A stretch of 64,000 nt of DNA from Kalmanozyma brasiliensis GHG001 (Eukaryota > Basidiomycota > Ustilaginomycetes > Ustilaginales). Below the pieces are notes generated by a model. It ran no database searches, was not told where the DNA came from, and saw nothing but the letters and a program-made list of their open reading frames with translations. Position numbers and translations under genes: made by a program. The DNA is taken from NCBI RefSeq assembly GCF_000497045.1, contig NW_015961970.1, forward strand, positions 1,364,802 to 1,428,801. The letters run 5' to 3'. Shown one piece after another: positions 17,432 through 28,102 of the stretch. The stretch's first letter is position 1; every line of letters starts with the position of its first letter.

Positions 17432-19216
17432 ATGACGGCACCCCCTCCGCCATCGGGCAGCGCGCAAGCCCACCCCCTACGACCATACTATCAACCGCCC
17501 GAAGACTCTGTCTTCATCGCGACCGCTCCGCGCTTCAGCACCACAGGCACACCCAAGCCACCCGTCACCACCTCTTCCACTCCCTTCAATGCCGCTATCG
17601 CACCTAAGCAATCGAACCGCTACACATCCTCCGATGCCAAACCATACGTGGCCACCACGCCGTCCGCCGCCCTCGGCGAAGCGGACGCTAGCATCGGGGA
17701 CATCCTCCGCGCGCTCGTCATCAGCGGCGCCCTCCAATACACGAGCACGTGCCTCGCGATGCCGTTCGAGGTGGGCAAGCTGTTGCTGCAGGTGCAGTGG
17801 GTGCCGCGCGACGATGTGTGGCTGTCCATCACCCAACAGGCTGCGTTGACGCAGCGACGCAGTCTTCCCAAACAGACGAAGGCGCCGACAGACGAGACGG
17901 CGGCGGAGGGGTGGGAGGCAGACGTGACGCCCGAGACGAACGAGTGGAACGACGAGGCGGACGCGCAGGAGGAAGGCGATGAATTACTGGAGGCGGATCT
18001 GTCGGACGAGGAGGATGCAGATGCGTACTTCCGCGATGCCACCACCCGACCCCCTCGAACCGACACATCTCTCTACTCGGGTCGTAAGAAGCGTCGTCCC
18101 GTCGACGCGGCCGGCTATGTGATGCGCAAGAGCGTCTACGACCAAGGTGCGCGACCCGAGTTCGTCATGCCCGTCGTCGTCCGCGGTGGCGTGTGGGAGA
18201 TGATGAAAGCGGTCGGTCGAGGCAAGGAAGGCTGGCTTGGATTGTGGAAAGGTTCGCTGACATCGTTCGTCCTCGAAGTGACCTCGTCGACCGTTCAACC
18301 CATCATCTCGTCCATCCTCTCCCTCTTCGCACCCACAGCGCTCTCCCCGCTCCCGCTCGCATACGCACCGTACCCGTACAAGACGCTAGGTCTGCTGCTC
18401 TCCTCGCACCTGCTCACCGGAATCCTCGTCTCACCTTTGGACCTCGTCCGAACACGCCTTATCGCACAATCCACCCTTCCCACACACCGCAAGTACTCCG
18501 GGCCGTACGATGCGCTTCGCAAGATCCTTCGCGAAGAAGGTGGGTGGCGCACCGCCTACCTGCACGCCAACCTGCTCATCCCGACCATCCTCGACTTCAC
18601 CCTGCGCCCGCTGCTGTCGCTCGGTGCACCATTGTTGATCGAGCACACGCTGCGGTTGGAGCCCAACGCGCACCCGATTAGCTACGCCGTGGCGGAGCTG
18701 GCCTTGTCGACCGCGGCACTGTGTGTCACGCTGCCGATCGAGACGGTGAGGCGGCGGTTGCAGTTGCAGGTGCGCAGGCCAGCCGGCGCTATGGAGGAGA
18801 AGAGCGAGAAGAGGGTCACCAGTGCGACGCTGCATGGTGGGGTGAGTTTGACAAGCGCTAATGTGGGTGTGAGGGGGTTGAGGACGTGCGTAGAGACAAG
18901 GCCGATAGCATACGTCGGTGTGGTCGAGGCAATTTACCGGATCGTGACGGAGGAGACCGTTGCGACGCACACAAGGGCGGTGCCAAAGACGGACGCGGCT
19001 GATTCGGAGGCGACGGGCGGCACGGCGCCCGAAGAAGGGTCGAAGGGCATGGCTCAGTCCGGCATTCTGGCCGCCAAGACGGGCCACTCGTCGCTTGGCG
19101 GATTGCGCTCGCTGTACAGGGGTTTCGGGATGGCGTTCAGCGCCAATCTCGTCGTCTTCATGTTGACGCTGGTGAGCGGGGAGCGTGCTGGGCCTGCTGG
19201 TTGGGCCGAGATTTAG
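17432..19216 (+). CDS. UGO1: Mitochondrial carrier-fold protein, Ugo1-like mitochondrial fusion factor
   Basis: 594 residues, ATG at 17432. Three degenerate mitochondrial-carrier signatures are visible: PFEVGKLLLQ at about 111, SPLDLVRTRL at about 334 and LPIETVRRRL at about 434. The first two carrier repeats are separated by an acidic, disordered insert of about 70 residues (about 160-215), and a long Pro/Thr-rich N terminus precedes the first repeat. Degenerate repeats, a long N terminus and acidic inserts are typical of fungal Ugo1 (SLC25A46 family), an outer-membrane protein linking Fzo1 and Mgm1 during mitochondrial fusion, rather than a true metabolite carrier. That assignment is from layout and partial motif match, so an unclassified carrier-like protein remains possible. 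It converges with Mon2, about 250 bp apart. Confidence 0.75.
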   Translation: MTAPPPPSGSAQAHPLRPYYQPPEDSVFIATAPRFSTTGTPKPPVTTSSTPFNAAIAPKQSNRYTSSDAKPYVATTPSAALGEADASIGDILRALVISGALQYTSTCLAMPFEVGKLLLQVQWVPRDDVWLSITQQAALTQRRSLPKQTKAPTDETAAEGWEADVTPETNEWNDEADAQEEGDELLEADLSDEEDADAYFRDATTRPPRTDTSLYSGRKKRRPVDAAGYVMRKSVYDQGARPEFVMPVVVRGGVWEMMKAVGRGKEGWLGLWKGSLTSFVLEVTSSTVQPIISSILSLFAPTALSPLPLAYAPYPYKTLGLLLSSHLLTGILVSPLDLVRTRLIAQSTLPTHRKYSGPYDALRKILREEGGWRTAYLHANLLIPTILDFTLRPLLSLGAPLLIEHTLRLEPNAHPISYAVAELALSTAALCVTLPIETVRRRLQLQVRRPAGAMEEKSEKRVTSATLHGGVSLTSANVGVRGLRTCVETRPIAYVGVVEAIYRIVTEETVATHTRAVPKTDAADSEATGGTAPEEGSKGMAQSGILAAKTGHSSLGGLRSLYRGFGMAFSANLVVFMLTLVSGERAGPAGWAEI

Positions 19217-19464
19217 GATGCAAGGGGATTTGATGATTCGCTTTGTAAAGTATCTGTCGAGCACTGCACTCCTCTCTGACGATCGCTGCGATGGGCGCGT
19301 GTGTGCCGAGGCATGATAGCTTGCAACACAAGACAAGTTTCAAGCGTGCTTGATCGAGGATGATGCCTCGTCTGCGTGGTGCATCTGCATTGATGGATTA
19401 CTCTCATAGAAGGGTGTTTAGTCTGACAGTGCGTCGATGACCGACACAACCTGCTGGTTGGTGC

Positions 19465-22400
19465 TCAAGCAGGCAGAACAGGCACGCCCAAATCGGCCCC
19501 AACCAGTGTCAACGCCTGCGCAGCCAAATCTCTCGCAGCGACCTTCTCCATGCCCTCTACCCTACTCCCCACTCCAAACACATCAGACGTCGTTCCAATC
19601 ATGCCCAGCTCCAGGCCCAGATCCTTGAAGCTCTTTGACAGTCCTACAGTGTCAGCCGGTACGATTGGTGGGAGCGATGTGCCGATGCTCGCGACGACTG
19701 AAGAAGGACGTGCCGACACGAGCAGCAACAGGTACTGGAAGGCCGAGAAGAGGTGGGCGCGTCTTGAGCTGTGCCATGCGACGACTGCAGCAGGCTCGCC
19801 GTCCGGCTGCGTGGAGCTCGGACTATAGGTGCTCGGCGACAGCTGCAGTTCGAGATACCTGTGGAGGATGTAATTGAGCTCTTCTTGGCGGATCCTCTGC
19901 ATGGGGATCATGCCGCGGATCTCGAGGTCGCGAGCAAAGGACAGCAGCGTCTGTTCGCAGCGGGCGATGAGGTGACGTAGTAGGATCGTAGCAACCCTTC
20001 GTTGCGCGTCCGAATCCGCAGACTCCTGGGAGTGGCTCCCGCCAAAGCGAGCGGAGCAGGCAAGGAAGAGCAGATCGAAACACCAGTATGCAAAGCGCTC
20101 GTTGGTCGTCTCCTGGGGATCGTCGACTCGACCGCTTCGATCGTCTGCGTCAATCTGCGCTTCGAAGGTGTACAGCTTTGAGCCAAGCGTCAAAGCACGA
20201 GCCACACGCCCGATGAGGTGATCACGCACTTCCTTCTCTCCCAGACATGGCAGGATGAACCTCTCGATGGTGCTGAGAAGGTGGAGACCGAAAAGCTCGT
20301 CGGCGTTTTTGACGTCTGCGGGCAAAGACTGGGCCAATGAAGAATCAGCCAGGACTGCTGCTTCAACAGCATCAACGACCTTGGTCCACAGACGCTCTAC
20401 TGTTTCCGACGGAAGCTGCTCCTTCTGCGCTCTGCTGTGCAGCTTAGGGCAAGAGCGCGAAAGGATCTTGCACAGCGTCAAAATTGCGACTTGCCAGATG
20501 GGTCGAACGTTGGCCTTGCGTTGCGCCTCGAGACCACCAGCTTGGCTGTCCGGGCATTCGTACTTCAGCTTGATAGGGATGACCAGAGCAGAGATGAGAC
20601 TCTCGACGGCACCAGCGTTGTAGATGCTCGCATCGTCCTCATGCTTGACGAAAAAGTCGAAAGCTTCATCGATGCTTGCTCGTGATAGAGCGATGAAGGT
20701 AGGCTGCTTCTTGCCCGCATTGGTGCCAGCATCAATGCCGGAGTAGGCTAGGCAGATGCACTCTGACAGATCCGACAGCATCAGTGCAGGGACCGCTTTG
20801 ACTCCTGCGACGGATCTGGCTGTGGCGCGGGCTGCCTCCTGTACGTTGGTCAGGCTACTTCGATCCGGCGTGTTGTCGGAACTGTGAGGGTAGGACACAC
20901 ATCCTTTGAGACACGAGAAGAGCGCAGCGACCTTTGCTTCGTCGAACTCGGCTCGCAGAATCCGGTGTATGGGCTGGAAGGCCTGAATGTACGCCAAGAG
21001 ATTCTTCTGAGTGAAGCGGAAAGGATCGGCCGATTCGTTATTGTCCGGCTTTGGTTCCGCCGGCGGCTGAGGATCTCGTCGACGGATTTGTTCTCCGACG
21101 GCAACCCAACTATCCCAGGCTTTCCACCAGGCGGCTTGTACTCTGGCTCGTTCAGCTTCGCCGACGTGTTTGTCGTCGTCCACGGTGGCAGACAAGGCGG
21201 AGGCCAAGCACTTGATGGCCGCTTGCGACAGATCAGCGGGACCCTGAAGGAAGGCTCGGGAGCTGAGGTCTAGAAGCCTTGTCCATGTCTCCTCGAAGGC
21301 GCTGCTGCGGATCAGCTTCGATGGCAAGAAGGATCGAACAGCTTCGCCGAATTGTGTCAAGGCCAAGCTCTGCGACTCCTGCCATTGCTTGAGCTCGCTC
21401 GGAAGCGTGCCTATCATCAGCGCCTGTCGGTCTTTCTGTGACGTTCCATCTTCGACTCCACTCTCCAGAGCTGATGTCGACGCGTCGAGCACCTTCATCA
21501 ACGGAAAGATGATGCTGTCCAAGATCTCTTGCCAGGCCTCAGGGTTGAGCATATCGCCGTATTGCTGCAGCACGCGGAAGAGGTTCGAGATCGCGCCGTT
21601 GCGTACTTCGGACCTTGGACTTTGGGCGATCGACAGCAAGCATTGGAGCAGGAAGAGCCAAAGCGGCTGTGCGTCTTTGTCGACAGTGGCTGCCGTCGCC
21701 TCTGTTGATGTCTTCTTGGCTCGGGTCGCCATCTCGGCAGTCACGCCCCACAGGCACCCGTTGGCGGTTAGCGCCACGTTGACGTCGAACTCTTGGCTTC
21801 CGAAGTCGTTGAGATTGCTGCAGCATTTGCGAATTTGTTCGACGTCCAAGGCGGCTAAGAAGTCGGAGCAGACCAGCTGCAGGCACGAGAAGCCAGCCTT
21901 GACGAGAGCGAGCTGGCCTTTCTGAAGGGAAGCAGACGAGGGCTGTTCAGTTTGCGGACTCCTCTTGTCGGCTCTGCAGGTTGCGGAGCAGATCTCGAAG
22001 ATCGAGTCCCAACCAAAGACCAACGAATGCCCAAAGGTTTCGAGGATCCTCTTTAGGTTGTCGACCGAGGAGGTTCTGATGTCCATGTCGACCGGTGTAG
22101 CCCTTTTGCCCTCAAGGACGGCGGCATTGGCCAGAATTTGCATGACTTGCTTCTGCAACCGGGACTTGTCGGCCTCGTCTGAAGCCTGTGCTGCCTCGGT
22201 CATGGCCCCGAAAGCGAGCTTGTTCGCAGCCTGCGAAGCTTGCCATCGCCACGTGGGCGGAAGTTCCGGATTGGAAAGCGTCTCGTTGAGGTGACTGGTC
22301 ACGGCGTCCCAGCCCTGATCTGATGGAAGCGAACAGAGCCGCCTCGTGTTCAAGGTTGCGACAAGATCTAGACAGGTGATGGGATAAAAGCTCGTAGGGC

Positions 22401-24861
22401 CTTCAGCTCGAGAGCCTCTTCTGAAGCCAGAAGCTTGAGGAGATGTGGGTCCGCCGTCCGCTTCTGCCGACCTGAGAATTGACGGCGCGGTTGTCAACAT
22501 GTCAGCGCTGATTCGGCACAGGGAGGAGACGAAATAGAGGAAAGCGCTGTCTGCGAGGGATGCCGTGTTCTCGAAGACGCTCTTGATGTGCGCTTGAAGG
22601 CGTGCTGGCTGCAGATCTGCGACATTGAGCAGCTGCAACTGATTGCGCCCTGATCGTGTGTCAAGCGAGCTCATGGACCCGTGTGTCAATGTGGAAAGCG
22701 TGACACGGCCATTGCGACCTGCAGTGTTTTCGTCTGTATTGGGGTCTCGACCGAGGTCTTTCCCAGCTCGTGCTGGTGCGTTGGCAGAGGCCAGCAACGC
22801 CTCGGCGCTACACAGCCCGCTGAGTACAGGATACCAGAAAGGACCGAGCGCGCCAGAGAGGTAGTACGCCACCTGCACATACGCCCTGAGGCAGGCAAGG
22901 TGGCGAATCGAGACGCCGTCCTCAGCCTGCAGCACCGCAGCGGGAGCAGCAGCATCCCATCCAGGGACGGCAAGCGCAATGAAGATGGTGAGAATCGCAT
23001 CACGCTCGTCCACTAGGTCGAGAGCGCCGGTGACGTTGGTGAGGTTCCTCAGCGCTAGCAGCGTCTCTTCGAAGATGGCGTCCGTGCATTTCAAGCGCAG
23101 GTATCTGGAGAGGACGTCGCTGAGAGGGAGCGCTGAAGACCTCAGCATTGATTTGGTCAAGTTTAGACCTTCTTGCTCTTGAGAGTCGGAGAGAGCGTCC
23201 ATGTCAGCGGCTGTCATAGCCGGAGGCGCTGGCGCAGCGTCCTTGCCGCGGGAGTTGACAAATTTCGAGTAGAGCGGTAGGGCGTACAGGGCCATGGACT
23301 GCGTCAGAAGATGACACGACTGCAGCGCGAGGAGCTGTGCATATGTCTTTGGCAGAGCGGCTGACGCGACGCTGGGCGCTTCGATCTTATCCAGCTGATC
23401 GATGATTTGAACCGAAGGCGAGCTTGCAGCAGACAAAGACTCGGTGCCGCTTGACTCGGTCGATCCCTTGATGCCGGACATGGCAGCGCTGGCGACGCCT
23501 GCTGCAGCTTCGTATAGGCCACTGAAGCTTCGTTCTGCGCTCTGGCGAACGCGGCTTCTTCGAGGACTGCCTGGAACGCCCTGCATCGACGCTTCGTAAG
23601 CAAAGAGATGCTCGCCCTGCAAAAGGACGCTTTGAAGAGTCTCGACTAGTTTCGAGAAGACAGGGACGGAGCCGCTGGTTGCCTCGTTGGCATTGGTGCC
23701 AGCCTTGCTTGAATCGTACCAAGCCCATAGGTTGCGGAGGAAGACGTCATCGGAGCAGAGACTGCGAAGCACCTCTAGAGCCAAGACCTGCTGCCAGAGC
23801 AGAGGCTGAGAGCCTCCGTGTGCCGCGGTTTCTTGCGATGAAGGATTCACGGTGCGGAGCAGGATCGAGAGAAGGATCTCGACCTCGAGCACGAGGTCAG
23901 AGCTGAATTGGCGTAGCAAAAGGAAGAGAAGACGCATGAGTCGAAGGTGGATGGGGAATGCGGGTGGCTCGCTGAGACTCTTGATGAGTAGTGGGCAGAC
24001 CTTGGAGCGCAGCAGAAAGAGCAGCTCTGGATGCGAGATTGCTGACGCCTTTGCTCCGGCAGCGGAGGCGAACAGACGTTGATGATTGGACAGGACGCTC
24101 TCGATGAGCTCGAGCGAGAAGGTCTTGGATAGCGAGTCGAGAGCCAGGAAGGTGGCGGATTCAGCATTAGCCAGCGAGCATAGGTCTGAGAAGACGAGGT
24201 ATGCATCGCGTGATGAGGGGAAGAGCGTCACCGAACCCTCTGGTAGATCGACTGACATGGCTGCCAATGGCGCTGATGCGGCGGCCTCCTCGCCGCCTCC
24301 TGTGATGCCATCAAGGACAGCATCCTCGTCCTTGACCTTGTCAAAGACAGCCATGACGCTCTGACGCAGCGTTGCCGCTGCCGTTGAGCTGACGACGGCC
24401 ACCTTGCTGCCTTCGTGGAGCTTGAAGCCGAGCATGAGCGTGTTTGAGAGGTCGGCATTGTGCAATGATGGATAGGATGAGAGAAGCGCCGAGGCAATCT
24501 GGAGGATCTTGAGCTGGACATCGACGTCGCTCCTGCTTGGTGGCGTGAGCAGCTGATTGAGCGTCTTGACGATGGTAGGTACAGCTTTGTCTGGGACGAG
24601 TCGCTGAAGCAGCATTCGCTGGAGTAGAGCCATGGCCAGCGAGATGACCTTGGGCAGCTTGGTCTCGCAGCTGAGCAAGATAGGCCTGAGCAGAGGGTGA
24701 TCTTGAGGCGGTCCCGCATCTCTACGTGATGACGCAAGCAGTGCATCTGGCTCGGATTTGAGCCGAGCGAGGACGCTGTCGGTGGCCTGCTTGATTTCGG
24801 GATGCTTCCGTCTGGCCTCGAGCCCCAACGAGGTGAGCTCCGACGTGAGAAGCTGAGCCAT
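19465..24861 (-). CDS. MON2: Mon2 homolog, trans-Golgi/endosomal trafficking scaffold
   Basis: 1798 residues, ATG at 24861, uninterrupted. The N terminus (TSELTSLGLEARRKHPEIKQ, then KLPKVISLAMALLQRML) matches the DCB domain shared by Mon2 and large Arf-GEFs. HUS-like and HDS-like helical repeats follow through the rest, without a Sec7 domain, which separates Mon2 from Sec7/BIG proteins. The length is close to the yeast (about 1640) and human (about 1720) proteins. Mon2 acts on the cytosolic face of the late Golgi and endosomes with Dop1 and the flippase Neo1 in recycling and vacuole/autophagy traffic. Low-complexity Ser/Gly inserts are scattered through it. It is divergent from the coiled-coil gene at 26030. 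Confidence 0.9.
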   Translation of the reverse strand: MAQLLTSELTSLGLEARRKHPEIKQATDSVLARLKSEPDALLASSRRDAGPPQDHPLLRPILLSCETKLPKVISLAMALLQRMLLQRLVPDKAVPTIVKTLNQLLTPPSRSDVDVQLKILQIASALLSSYPSLHNADLSNTLMLGFKLHEGSKVAVVSSTAAATLRQSVMAVFDKVKDEDAVLDGITGGGEEAAASAPLAAMSVDLPEGSVTLFPSSRDAYLVFSDLCSLANAESATFLALDSLSKTFSLELIESVLSNHQRLFASAAGAKASAISHPELLFLLRSKVCPLLIKSLSEPPAFPIHLRLMRLLFLLLRQFSSDLVLEVEILLSILLRTVNPSSQETAAHGGSQPLLWQQVLALEVLRSLCSDDVFLRNLWAWYDSSKAGTNANEATSGSVPVFSKLVETLQSVLLQGEHLFAYEASMQGVPGSPRRSRVRQSAERSFSGLYEAAAGVASAAMSGIKGSTESSGTESLSAASSPSVQIIDQLDKIEAPSVASAALPKTYAQLLALQSCHLLTQSMALYALPLYSKFVNSRGKDAAPAPPAMTAADMDALSDSQEQEGLNLTKSMLRSSALPLSDVLSRYLRLKCTDAIFEETLLALRNLTNVTGALDLVDERDAILTIFIALAVPGWDAAAPAAVLQAEDGVSIRHLACLRAYVQVAYYLSGALGPFWYPVLSGLCSAEALLASANAPARAGKDLGRDPNTDENTAGRNGRVTLSTLTHGSMSSLDTRSGRNQLQLLNVADLQPARLQAHIKSVFENTASLADSAFLYFVSSLCRISADMLTTAPSILRSAEADGGPTSPQASGFRRGSRAEGPTSFYPITCLDLVATLNTRRLCSLPSDQGWDAVTSHLNETLSNPELPPTWRWQASQAANKLAFGAMTEAAQASDEADKSRLQKQVMQILANAAVLEGKRATPVDMDIRTSSVDNLKRILETFGHSLVFGWDSIFEICSATCRADKRSPQTEQPSSASLQKGQLALVKAGFSCLQLVCSDFLAALDVEQIRKCCSNLNDFGSQEFDVNVALTANGCLWGVTAEMATRAKKTSTEATAATVDKDAQPLWLFLLQCLLSIAQSPRSEVRNGAISNLFRVLQQYGDMLNPEAWQEILDSIIFPLMKVLDASTSALESGVEDGTSQKDRQALMIGTLPSELKQWQESQSLALTQFGEAVRSFLPSKLIRSSAFEETWTRLLDLSSRAFLQGPADLSQAAIKCLASALSATVDDDKHVGEAERARVQAAWWKAWDSWVAVGEQIRRRDPQPPAEPKPDNNESADPFRFTQKNLLAYIQAFQPIHRILRAEFDEAKVAALFSCLKGCVSYPHSSDNTPDRSSLTNVQEAARATARSVAGVKAVPALMLSDLSECICLAYSGIDAGTNAGKKQPTFIALSRASIDEAFDFFVKHEDDASIYNAGAVESLISALVIPIKLKYECPDSQAGGLEAQRKANVRPIWQVAILTLCKILSRSCPKLHSRAQKEQLPSETVERLWTKVVDAVEAAVLADSSLAQSLPADVKNADELFGLHLLSTIERFILPCLGEKEVRDHLIGRVARALTLGSKLYTFEAQIDADDRSGRVDDPQETTNERFAYWCFDLLFLACSARFGGSHSQESADSDAQRRVATILLRHLIARCEQTLLSFARDLEIRGMIPMQRIRQEELNYILHRYLELQLSPSTYSPSSTQPDGEPAAVVAWHSSRRAHLFSAFQYLLLLVSARPSSVVASIGTSLPPIVPADTVGLSKSFKDLGLELGMIGTTSDVFGVGSRVEGMEKVAARDLAAQALTLVGADLGVPVLPA

Positions 24862-26029
24862 CTTGTGGGCCTAATCAGCAACCTCAATGCCTTGACGGTG
24901 GGTCCGACGACTCTCGGTGGCGAATCCGAGTTGATTGGGCTCCTTCCGACGACGGACGGAGGTGGAAGTTGGCGGTCGTCTGCAAAGAGCTTAACCCACT
25001 GAGAGGCTCAACATCAACCGTGCGTCAGAAGGCGGTGTCTGTGTCGGTGTGACTTCTCAGAGTGCGTTGGACCCTTTCCGCCTCTCGGCAATCCTTCCGA
25101 ATCCGCACCGCGAGAAGCGTGCCAGAATCGCCAATTTTTGGCCGTTACTGTTAGCCGGCTGGGCCAAACAAAGCCAGGAAAATACTTGCCGGATGGGGTC
25201 CAGATCGTCGATGCGAACAAAGGGGGCTCTCAGCATGACAACGTCCTAAAGGGGGCCTGTCAGTTGACCCCTTTCCCTCTCAACGAGCCGCCCCTCTCCG
25301 AAGCTCAACGGCCCGAATGATCTTAGAGATGCGAGGTCGAAGTTCAAAGCTTGTTCTCCCCTCCGTCGTGAGACAGAGACAGTGGGAAGAGTGCATGCCT
25401 GGCTCAGTGAGGCTCGAGCTCAGCGGATGTGATTGGAGATGTGACACATGCAAGGCGAAGCTCGCTGGGCGTTGGCCAAATTGAGTCCGCTCGTTGGCTG
25501 CTGTTGCTGCCGTTCAGGGTCCAGGATGAAGCGAAAAGCGGTGAGTTCTTTGTTCCGCTTCAACCAAAAGGCGGACAACTCCACTCAACGTCTGACAACC
25601 GAGAAACGTCACGCGCCCACAGCGGATGCGGCTGCATGTCCTTAAAAGTCACATCGAGGCAGCTCCATCATCTGACCTTTCTAGCCTCGCTTCCTTCTTT
25701 CCTCTTGACATTCCCAACGTACGCCTTGCTACCTCCGGCTTCGCATCCGTGTCACCTTCTCATCCCACGCCGGCATTCTTCCGATATTCCGCACCAGCAA
25801 ATCGCAGTTCACCGAGCCGTTCCACCCACCGCCCTTTCGAGTCCACACTTCATGAAGCTTCGAGGCGGGAATCGAGATTAGGCATTTGGCATCCTTGAGC
25901 CTTCCCTTGATACCTTCTCAACAGCTCTGGTTTCCGCATGACACCCACAGACACCCTGCTCAAGCTGTAGCGACGCTTCAGTCCGCGACTCAGACGAACG
26001 TCCCCGTTAGAACACGGCCATTCGCAACG
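24862..26029. promoter_or_regulatory. Divergent intergenic region between Mon2 and the coiled-coil gene
   Basis: About 1.17 kb. An AATTTTTGGC motif is at 25133-25142. Two short uORFs precede the + strand gene: an ATG at about 25852 with nine sense codons, and 25938-25970 with ten. No coding gene is recognised. Confidence 0.5.
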
Positions 26030-28102
26030 ATGGGCGCTAAGGAGACCGACGCTGAAGATACAGGGGCGCAATCAGTCACTGGACTGATGGACGCGGTACA
26101 TCTCAAACCCCGCCATGGCCGAACCCAGTCCGACTCGGACAACAGCGCAGCTTCCTTCGACTTTGACGAGGAGCGTCCATCCCAAGATGACGATGATATC
26201 GACAACACACCAGCCACCTCGTATGGCGGCTTCCTGTCCACCCGCAGCGACGTCTCGGCGGACGCAAAATCCGAGTCTAGCCAACTCTCCAACATTCTTC
26301 CTCTCAACTGCGGCCTATCCGTTGCATCCGAAGACCCTGGCAGGATGGAAGAGCTCAAACACGAGGTCGAAGCTCTCTTTGACCGCTTCATTCCCGACTT
26401 CCAAGCACAGCAAGACGACAGCGGAAAAGCAGATCAGCAGGATGAGCCGACCTTGCTCAGCCGGAATCTACCGGCCGTGCTGTCCGAATTTGAGAAACAG
26501 AGGGAGCACCCTCTGATCGATCCAAAGGTCTACAGCCAGCTCGAGGTGTTCGCAGACGAGAATCCGGACGTACCCATCTCCTCCGACTTGCTCGTCAAAC
26601 TCATTCTCGAGCTCGAGTCCAGCGCACGCTCCGTCCTCTCGGACGAAGTTGGTCTCAAGACCCCTCCGCTCATGGACAGGGCATTGTCACACAGCACTGG
26701 CAACGACTCGACCCCGACTGGCGTCTCTGACGATATGGCGGATCTGAGCCAGGACGAGTACCTGATCCGCGACGGCGACAGCAGTCGTGACTCGTCACGA
26801 GAACTCAGCGCTGAGGCTGCTTTCATCCTCAATCTCAAGGAAGATCTTCGAATCGAGCGTGACAAGAACGATGCTCTTCAGCAGAATCTCTCGGACAAAG
26901 AGAGGCGCGTCAACACGCTCGAGCACAAGCTCACTACTTCGCAAGAGCAGTACGAAGAGCTCATGCTCGAAGAACAGGCAAAGCTGGAGGAGCTGCACAA
27001 GCAGATCCAATCCCTTCGTCGCGAAGACAAGGACCTTCGCACCAAGTACTTTGAGGTGCAGGAACAGAACAACGCTTACGAGTTGCAGCTCACCGCTCTC
27101 AACACCCAGGTCGAAGGGGCGGAGAAGGCGAGCATCAAGCTGCGCAGAGATCTCGACGAGGAGTCGAGTCAGCTCATCAAGGCCAAGGCGGACCTGGATC
27201 GTCGGGTGAAAGAAGCCAAAGAGCTATCCGAGTATCTCGTGGAATGCGAGCAGGCCAAGAACGCTGCCGAAGACGCCAAGCACGAATTGCAGCAAGAGCT
27301 TGACAAGGTCAAGATGGAAGCTGTCAAGCTACAGGGGTACAAGGAGGAGACCGAAGAGCTCCGAAGCACGGTGGACACGCTTGAAATGGAGCTCGACGAG
27401 GTGCGTCGCCTTACCACCCTACACAGCAAAGAGTCCTCCATCCAGCCGTCGAGCAATCCCGGCACCATGACGAGACGTCTCGGCAACGAGCTCGCCCGAA
27501 GCATGGAGCTGGACGGACATTCCTCGGGAGAAGACACGCAGGTGGAAGATAAGGATGGCGACACCAGCAATGTCGACGACTATGTCGAAACCGTCATCCA
27601 GCGACGTCGAAGGAGGGTCGGCAAGGCCCGCAAATCGGTCGAGATGGTCACGCAATCGATCCAGACCGATGTTCCTGAAGTCGCTGCCGTCGAGACCGTA
27701 GCTGCGACGGCGAGGCCGGACAGCTTTGCAGACACACAATGTGCGCAAGTCAATTCAACAAAGCCGCAGAACTTTTTGCAGTCATTCTCGGCTGTATTGC
27801 GCGCCAACGTCCTTTCCATCATGGTGATGGTCTTGGCCGTCGGTCTCGCGACTGGTCTCATGCTCAACACTTCGCGCGACATCTACCACATCCACCGGCA
27901 TACTCTCGACGCAGAAGAGTTTAGGAAGCTCAACCATCTCCCGACTTCGACGCAAAACTTCTACTACGACAGCCGCTATCCCAGTGCGGTTGTTGCCGGC
28001 AACTTTGTTGACGACCGCATTGGGCCCATTGTGGATGCCATGCAGTCGATCATTGGCCTCGGCAATCCTTCAAGGCCGCCAGCGGATGGCATTGTATACT
28101 AG
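26030..28102 (+). CDS. Coiled-coil protein with a single C-terminal membrane anchor
   Basis: 690 residues from the ATG at 26030; the upstream extension of the frame begins only at a TTG. The N-terminal 260 residues are acidic and Ser-rich with a helical patch (MEELKHEVEALFDRFIPDF). Residues about 268-463 are a long, continuous heptad coiled coil. A basic linker (RRRRRVGKARK) and one hydrophobic helix at about 593-612 (VLSIMVMVLAVGLATGLML) follow, leaving about 78 residues on the far side with aromatic-rich FYYDSRYPS. This single-anchor layout fits an organelle-tethering or nuclear-envelope (KASH-like) protein, but the end GIVY is not a canonical KASH terminus and no family is recognised. Two uORFs precede the start. 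It converges with the RNase P-type gene. Confidence 0.8.
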   Translation: MGAKETDAEDTGAQSVTGLMDAVHLKPRHGRTQSDSDNSAASFDFDEERPSQDDDDIDNTPATSYGGFLSTRSDVSADAKSESSQLSNILPLNCGLSVASEDPGRMEELKHEVEALFDRFIPDFQAQQDDSGKADQQDEPTLLSRNLPAVLSEFEKQREHPLIDPKVYSQLEVFADENPDVPISSDLLVKLILELESSARSVLSDEVGLKTPPLMDRALSHSTGNDSTPTGVSDDMADLSQDEYLIRDGDSSRDSSRELSAEAAFILNLKEDLRIERDKNDALQQNLSDKERRVNTLEHKLTTSQEQYEELMLEEQAKLEELHKQIQSLRREDKDLRTKYFEVQEQNNAYELQLTALNTQVEGAEKASIKLRRDLDEESSQLIKAKADLDRRVKEAKELSEYLVECEQAKNAAEDAKHELQQELDKVKMEAVKLQGYKEETEELRSTVDTLEMELDEVRRLTTLHSKESSIQPSSNPGTMTRRLGNELARSMELDGHSSGEDTQVEDKDGDTSNVDDYVETVIQRRRRRVGKARKSVEMVTQSIQTDVPEVAAVETVAATARPDSFADTQCAQVNSTKPQNFLQSFSAVLRANVLSIMVMVLAVGLATGLMLNTSRDIYHIHRHTLDAEEFRKLNHLPTSTQNFYYDSRYPSAVVAGNFVDDRIGPIVDAMQSIIGLGNPSRPPADGIVY

